Part shown: in pieces, positions 57,961 through 64,000 of the stretch
How the letters are laid out: every line of letters begins with the position of its first letter
Numbering within the stretch: the first letter of the stretch is position 1
Source: Gnetum montanum
Lineage: Eukaryota > Streptophyta > Gnetopsida > Gnetales > Gnetaceae
Assembly: GCA_015680685.1 (NCBI GenBank)
Contig: MNCI01038165.1
Location: forward strand, 103,184-167,183
DNA length: 64,000 bases
Direction: 5' to 3'
Made by a program: the position numbers and the translations under genes
Notes under the pieces: generated by a model
What the model saw: the letters and a program-made list of their open reading frames with translations, nothing else
Database searches by the model: none
Told to the model about the DNA's origin: nothing

Positions 57961-58411
57961 CAATCCCTATGAGTTTAGGATATGATCACACAAAGGTTGT
58001 TGAGCATTTCTCAACCATTTTTAATAACATCTTTTTCTATTCTAGAGTAAGATTGGCATTGATTATGACCAACTTTTCATTTTTTAAGAACACATATTCG
58101 ATGTCGGCCTGTAGAGTTTTTAGTTCAAGGGCTTCTTACTTCACATTTTCAAAAATTTACAAGTCTTTCTAGTAGGTATCATCATTTGCATCATCAAAGA
58201 GTTGTTGATGAACTTGCTCTAGTTCATCCATGCCTATGACATATGTGCATGTTAGGCTCTCAGTTGGTTCCATGCAAAGTGTGCTACTCTCAAAATTAGC
58301 AGTCAACCACTAGGTGCCCTTCTATTTTGTGGTTGTTGTGTATAAACACCTTTGAATATTAGCTTCTTGTGCATACTATTTTCATGTAGAGATGGATGCT
58401 TGTTTCACTAC

Positions 58412-58815
58412 CTAAAGTTTTTGCACATAATTGCACCTTGTATCACTATATGCAATGCATAGAACTTGCTTCTTCTCGATCTTCCCAAATGTATTTTCTT
58501 TGGATATATCCAAGGAAAGATATTTGATGTCCATTCTTGCATCAATGATGCTTAGCCATGCCTTTTCCATGATGATTGGGAAGTCCCCTTGGTAGTTCTC
58601 CACCTTGGTCACTAGGAAATCAATAGGATAAGAAAACCTACAAACAATGATCATGTTGTCTTCTACCAATCACTATAGAAAAATGATAAACTGGTCTACC
58701 AATTCTAATTTGATATTTCTCTTCTTTAAAGCAGGTAGGTTCTATATAGTATACATCTCATGAGAGATCAAGTTGACACCAAAACTTGAATAAAAAAGAG
58801 CCCTACATGGTTCAT
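58412..58815 (-). pseudogene. Element B protease pseudogene
   Basis: Minus 58412-58669 reads FLVTKVENYQGDFPIIMEKA, then WLSIIDARMDIKYLSLDISK, matching the A protease. The active-site loop near 58750-58795 reads ALFYSSFGVNLIS where A has ALLDSGSRVNLIS: Asp to Tyr, Gly to Ser and Ser to Phe. The enzyme is dead. Confidence 0.85.
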
Positions 58816-59559
58816 TCCTAATAATCTGCAAATATATCAAAGGACTTCTAGGATCTACTAACTTCTTGGAAAGGTTTCTAGCACTGATTCAATCAGATAT
58901 GGCATGAGTAAGCATCAAAGTATGGATCCTAGGTGATGTTTGGTTTGAAGGGGACTCAGAAGAATTTGATACAGAGAAAGATGTAGGAATAGGGTTGTCA
59001 ACTATAGGTGCATTTAAGGGTTTAGGTGAACTTCATGGTTGGAAGAAAGGTATTTTATTTGATCAAGTATATGAACCACTTAGTTGATGAACTGATTGTG
59101 GATTAATGGCCTTAGTAGTGTTGTGTTATTATGGTTGAGTTGAGAGTTCACCCTGCATAGGTGGAGTAAGTGGTAGCTATACTAAGGGAGGATGAAGATG
59201 TGTAGGAACAGGAGGAGGATAAGGGTAGAAAGTGATGTCCCTTCTTGCATGTAGAAAATGAGTTCAATAATAATCAAAAGGATGGTAGTGAGATTGGAAA
59301 GTAGAAACATAATTGGAAGAGTTACATGGAGACAAGGATTGTTGAATGTAAAACCCATAGGGATTAGGTTATTGGTAAGGGATTGCTACCTTGGTGGTGC
59401 TAGTGCCCATGACTCTGGTTACTACCACTATTGATATTTCTCATATGGTTGCAATGTAGTTTGACTTGGATAATATTGTTCTTGCTGGTGGAACTGCCTA
59501 GGATTACCTTGAGGATAAGGTAATTGTCTGGATGTTTGCCTTTGTGTTAGTCATGGATT

Positions 59560-61403
59560 CAAACCATACATCCCAAACTCCTGTAAATGTGACACTATGG
59601 GGCAACATCCCTTAAGATGTTCATACTGGCAAACATCACACCCACCATCATCATCTGATTCACTCTCCACAACTTCTTCTATTGCAACAATCTTTCCCTT
59701 ATCTTTTTGATAGGCATGTTTAACTTCTTTGTACCTCTTGTGCTCATGATAACTACCTCGTTCCTTGGACTCTTCAGCAATTTTTAGGATAGCTTGAAAT
59801 TTGGTACCCATGAAGTCCCATTACTATTCAACCTTGGTTATGATTTTAGAATGAAAATTTTAAAGAAACAAGGCTTTCCTATGCATCATCTCATCAAGTT
59901 TTGATTCTTTCTCATTATCACAAAATTGAACCTCCCTCTTGTAAATGGAAGGATCGCAATTATACTCTTTTGCACTTTCTCATTTTCTTAATTCACCTTC
60001 CTCTTTAGCTACCTACTCAATCAATCTTTGGATCTAATAAGTGCTTAATTCCAATAGTCACCCTTGCGCATAGATGACAAGGGTTCTTCTCATTTTAGAT
60101 CGAAGCTCATCTACAATGTGGTAAAGTTGATCCAATTAAGAATAACCATGGCCAAGACATATATGCATTAAGGAATAGTATCGACCAATGGTGAAATCCA
60201 AGGGATTGTGTGTTCCTTGTTTCCATCCTTGGATCTACCTTCTTAAGTTGGACACTTTAGAGTATGCTTGATATTTATCATTGAACAATTCAAGCATTAC
60301 AGTCCATCATTTGATAGATTCTAGTTGTAAGGATTGGTACTAGTTCTCTACTTCTTTAATGAGTGTCCTTGGGAACAACTTAAGTTTTTTCCACTCATTC
60401 TATATATTTTGCAAGGCATATGCATCTTGAAAATCTTGGAGATGGTTTTGTGGATCTGAGTTATATCCCCCTCCAAATCAAGGGATATTGTTCATGCCTA
60501 CCCTTTTGATTCAACTACACTTCACATGGTCTTGCGATGTTCAGCATACTTCAGGTAGCAAGAAAAGGTGCATTGATGCCCTCTACTACCCCTTCCTTCA
60601 TGGAATCATGTCTCTCTTGAATGCTCATGCCCTTGGTCTTACCTTTCCCAATAGTCCCTTTGATCATTTCAGTCTCATTGGTCACCTCCATCATGTTCTT
60701 ACCTCTTGTGATTGTGATCAAAGCCACAAGAAGAAGAGGATGATAATGAAGCTGAAGAGGAAGGAGAACTAGAATCATCATGGTGCCTGCTACCACCTTT
60801 TCGGTGATCATGATCATGATCGTAATCTTGTTTCTTATCTACATCCTTGCCTTGACTTTCCTATTTGGATCGCTCTTTATCATTGGATCCATTCTTACCT
60901 GAATTAGGAATATGAATCATGTATTGCAAGTTTTGATTTTGACCTCCTTCATTGAAGTCAAAGAGAGGAACTTCAATGAATGGAAAATTCCTAGAGAATG
61001 GTTCTCCACCATATTTTAGGTACAATAGGAATAGGGAATCATTAAATATTTTTCTCTTTGAAGATTTATAATGTTGTTCTAATTGGAAATCCTTGAGATG
61101 TTGTGCCTTAGTGGGATGATAATCCCTAGCATTACTATCCTGCACCATGTAATTAGCATGAAGTCCTTGGAGACCCCATTGTATAAGCATTTGTTAGATC
61201 CTTGCAAGAATGGATCGATCGAGTAGCAACACAATGTTGCTCTCCATGTCACACCACCATAGCTATTCATCTTGGTGTAGGATGAAGGTGAAATTTGGTA
61301 CATACTCATTAGGATGAGCATATACCACTCAGTATTGTTAAGGCATCAACTGATGTACTCTATCAAACTTGGAGAGAGAATCACTCCTGTGAGAAGAAGA
61401 CAT
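59560..61403 (-). pseudogene. Element B gag pseudogene
   Basis: The start is ATG 61403 (MSSSHRSDSLSKFD). An N-terminal part (60861-61190) holds YVPNFTFILHQDE-like sequence and an open 109-codon run. A Ser/His-rich segment follows (60700-60800), then GMNNIP-FGGGYNSDP, LQDFQDAYALQNI, KLKLFPRTLIKEVENQY and MLELFNDKYQAYSKVSNLRR. The end 59551-59811 has an acidic stretch and CDVCQYEHLKGCC, a Cys-X2-Cys-X3-His-X3-Cys knuckle-like motif, then LPYPQGNPRQ. Frame breaks and stops are frequent. Confidence 0.85.
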
Positions 61404-61545
61404 TTTATGTTATAAAAATAAAAATGTAGTGTGCTTCTAAATATTATTATAGTAACCTTAAGATGTGATGTGAGTTTAAGGGTTGTTCCAATGATTTGAA
61501 TAATTTTTCATTAAATCCTAGATAGTGCATGAAAGAACCAAAAGG

Positions 61546-61564
61546 TCCCTAACAATGGCGCTAA
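61546..61564 (-). promoter_or_regulatory. Primer-binding site, tRNA-Asp type (element B)
   Basis: The minus strand reads TTAGCGCCATTGTTAGGGA, five transitions from the tRNA-Asp complement, directly next to the LTR. Confidence 0.85.
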
Positions 61565-62408
61565 TGATGAGCGATGAGATATCCCTATGACGAACCATAC
61601 AAATTGCTAAGGCATTCACAAATGATCTAGTTGATTTCCATGGACCTATAGTTTGTTAGTGCACTAATTCTCTAGGAAGTGAAATCGGCATTGAGAACAT
61701 TCGTTGTCTTCCCAACTACACTTGTGAAGCTCTAGGATATGGTTTAAGTATAATTGAGGCACATGATTTTTATCATTTTATGTTTTGTAAGTTTAATCAT
61801 CTACAACAAGAATGGAAGGTAGAGGAATTTAATATCTAACTATTCTACTACCTAGCTAGTCTAACAGAAGTACTCGTTTCCACTTTCCAGACACATCCTG
61901 AACACATATAGCACTATTGGGCTATCAAATGTTAAGTGTTCTTGGGTTACTAAGTGCTACATGTATGTTCTAGATGGTCATGCTTATGTTCATTAATAAC
62001 TAGAAATTAATTTCTTAATTAAAGTGCATTAAAATGAAGTGCATGAAAATAAAGTGCATGAATATTAAATGCATCAAGAAAACATTAATCTATTCTCAAT
62101 GTTACAAAGATGATCAAAAGAGATCATTTTTATTCCCATCACACTACAATGCTAAGGTACATCAATGTTTGAATAAAGATTTGTACACACTTAGACTCTC
62201 GTGGTAGGCACTCAGAAAATATTCTAATTCTAGAGAAAACAAGTTGCAAGAGCTTCCCTATTTATGGCAAAGATTGATATCAAAATTATGAGCCCAAGAA
62301 TTGTATTTATAGGCCACATATACCCTACGATATTGAATATTCAACATCACATCTTGGAATCTGACATTGGGTATTTGATATCGGAGATAGTCGAAACATG
62401 ATTCATCT
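61565..62408 (-). mobile_element. Element B 5' LTR (844 bp)
   Basis: Plus-strand TGATGAGCGATGAGATATCC to CATGATTCATCT (last A mutated to T). Colinear with 51675-52336. The U3 side holds CGATATTGAATATTCAACAT and GATATCGGAG words, and a reverse TATA element TTTATAGGCC is at about 62305. Confidence 0.92.
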
Positions 62409-62413
62409 CATGG
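62409..62413. repeat. Target-site duplication of element B (right)
   Basis: CATGG, same as 51670-51674. Confidence 0.9.
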
Positions 62414-63660
62414 ATTCATTGTTTTCATCTTGAATTTTTTTTTAAGTTCACCATTCTCAAGTAGGTTTTGTACTTATCATTGAATAATTATAACATCATG
62501 CTTCATCTTTGGATTAATTCTCTTTCCAAGGGTTTATACCAAACCTTTGCTTCTTTGATGAGTATTCTCAAAAATAGCTTTAATTTCTACCAAGTATTTT
62601 TTATATTTTGTAAGGCACAGACATCATAAAAATATTGAAGTGGTGTTGTGGATCTGCATTATATTCTCCTTCAAATTATACAATGTTATTCATATCAAGT
62701 AATTTGATACAACTATTTCTATAATGCACTGTAGGAATGTACACAACTTTTCTAATATTGATCATGCTTTTGGTGATTATTAGGAATTAATCATAGTCTT
62801 TGGGCTCATTATATCTATTTTAGTAGTAACCCCTTTGATGCTCTTAATTTTCTCTTCTTTCATGCCTTCATTCATTATCTCTATCTTTTTCTCATCTTCA
62901 TCTTCATCAAGATATCCTTCTTATTCTAGTCATATATTATGATTCCATCTTCTCTCCCAATCATGATCTCTCTAAAAAGTTCCTTCTATATGCCTTTATT
63001 TAAATTTATTGGAATTGGTCAATGAATATGATGTAGAGGATGGAGGAACTTGAAGAGTGGTGCTCACTTACTCTTCTTCTTTACTTTTTTGATTCATATA
63101 TTTTGGATCCACTAGAGGTCCTAGGTCTAGAATCCCTCCTTGTTCTAGAGTCTACCTCATCCCTTCTAGGGATTTTTGCTAAGATGGAACATAGCTTTTA
63201 TTATATTAAATCTTCAAAGCATATAATATATGGTCAAAAATTGGATCGATGATGATGGTGAGACTTTTCAACTAGATATTCACTAACTGTTTTATGGGTA
63301 AGTTTACTTAAGAGGTGTAATTGTCCTTTTCTTATTCATATCATAGTTTTCTTATTTCATCTCTTCAAATTTGAGCCTTTATTGGCTAATATGACCTTGT
63401 TATATCTTTAGTGATCAAATATCCTTGATGAGCATGATCAAGACTAGTTCTAGCTATGCATTGATAGTGCTAAATGGTCTAGTGGCAAGACAATGTTACC
63501 TTGTAAATGTCTTCTTCTAAACTTTTCATCTTGATAAAAAATAATAGTAATGCTTGGATAGTATGAATAGGTATGTGCATAAGAGATTCTTGTAAGCATC
63601 AATCCACTCTAGTTTTCTTCATTTTAGTTCTTGTTATTACTTTCATTAAGTTTAATAGAA
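62414..63660 (-). pseudogene. Element G gag, right part (N-terminal side)
   Basis: Minus-strand gag homologous to B 60200-61330: the KLFLRILIKEAKVWYK-like part near 62530-62590, the SKNLK-like and QHHFN-like stretch near 62620-62700, a Ser-rich segment near 63040-63160, and an N-terminal part near 63480-63540. Similarity fades at about 63660 without a primer site or LTR, so G is truncated on this side. Joined to 51061-51674 it makes one gag interrupted by B. Confidence 0.65.
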
Positions 63661-64000
63661 AGTAAAGAATTTACCTGATGTATGTAACAGTCGAAAACAT
63701 TAATGACTAGAACATCGAGGGGTTGATGGGCACACAGCTTAACCCCATGTCTATGCAAGGGCCTACTAGAGGCAAAAATGAGGTACCCTGAATGGTCTTG
63801 TTGATTGAACAGGGACTTTGCTAGATGCTACTGAGGTGGTGGGTGAAATCAAGATGCGCTGTGGTTAGTCACGATGCTAATGTGAAACATTGCTAAGTGT
63901 TCTAGTAGTGTTTGTAGTGTTAATGATGTTAATGATGTAGAGTGTAGTCACAGGTGATTGAGGGAGGAGCATAGTCAAGGGTTTCAGTGAAAATGAGGAC
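63661..64000. other. Unassigned sequence to window end
   Basis: Richer in G and C than the gag to its left (AACATCGAGGGGTTGATGGG, GGTGGTGGGTGAAATCAAG). No motif is recognised on either strand. Probably the start of a different repeat running off the window. Confidence 0.35.

Larger units (their letters stand above)
51675..62408 (-). mobile_element. Element B, Ty3/gypsy element with gag, protease, RT, RNase H and integrase remnants
   Basis: Minus-strand element in the order 5' LTR 61565-62408, primer site, gag, protease, RT, RNase H, integrase, 3' noncoding region, purine tract, 3' LTR 51675-52336, bounded by CATGG. Protease before RT and integrase last is the Ty3/gypsy order. It contains solo LTR S2. 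It is the most complete copy of the dominant family here and shows what A, C and F lost. All enzymes are broken by stops and active-site changes. Confidence 0.92.

Overview
This window looks like a gene-poor, repeat-saturated stretch of a large plant nuclear genome. It is AT-rich, nearly every recognisable coding fragment is a decayed retrotransposon, elements are nested up to three deep, and C-to-T/G-to-A decay is strong at methylation-prone sites. The mix of Ty3/gypsy elements with a tRNA-Asp type primer-binding site, a SIRE-like Ty1/copia element, plant L1-type LINEs and a Tat/Ogre-like gag fits a seed plant. A gymnosperm is my best guess, but that is an inference. I found no intact host gene, no rRNA, no CRISPR and nothing bacterial.

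The dominant family is one Ty3/gypsy lineage. Its LTRs are about 0.8-1.0 kb, begin TGATGAG and end CTCATCA, are followed by a tRNA-Asp type primer site, and are preceded by a short purine tract containing TGGGGGTA. Copies by position: element D (minus, 1 to about 5100, entering from the left); LTR HJ (8532-13940, split by a LINE); LTR K (23406-31717, split by element A); element A (plus, 23964-31420, TSD ATTAT); element C (plus, 34169-41277, near-perfect TSD) with solo LTR S1 (40346-41169, TSD ATAAT) in its 3' LTR; element F (plus, about 48124-51060, internally deleted); element G (minus gag, split into 51060-51674 and 62414-63660); element B (minus, 51675-62408, TSD CATGG, inserted in G, with gag, protease, RT, RNase H and integrase remnants), which carries solo LTR S2 (52703-53555, TSD ACAAC).

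Other residents: LINE1 RT fragment (minus, 7080-8531); LINE2 (minus, 9042-13420) inserted in LTR HJ with an 8-bp duplication; a Tat/Ogre-like gag (plus, 16765-19439) behind a CACGC-rich leader or LTR and a 42-bp minisatellite; a SIRE-like copia element L (minus, 32481-44657) into which C inserted; and an unrecognised, stop-riddled reading frame of about 530 codons (minus, 45674-47269).

A and C are internally deleted and probably non-autonomous: A keeps gag and protease, C keeps only gag. Both keep the long 3' noncoding region also present in B. Nothing here can be expected to make a working polyprotein. B, the most complete copy, has lost catalytic residues in protease, RT and integrase.

The only stretch that looks different from repeat debris is about 20.7-21.7 kb, which keeps many CpGs, has a good splice-donor-like site after an open segment on the minus strand, and lies close to a tRNA-like 76-nt sequence. 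It could be the edge of a host gene or a gene fragment, but I could not build a gene model. Domain calls come from translating by eye; boundaries given as round numbers are approximate.
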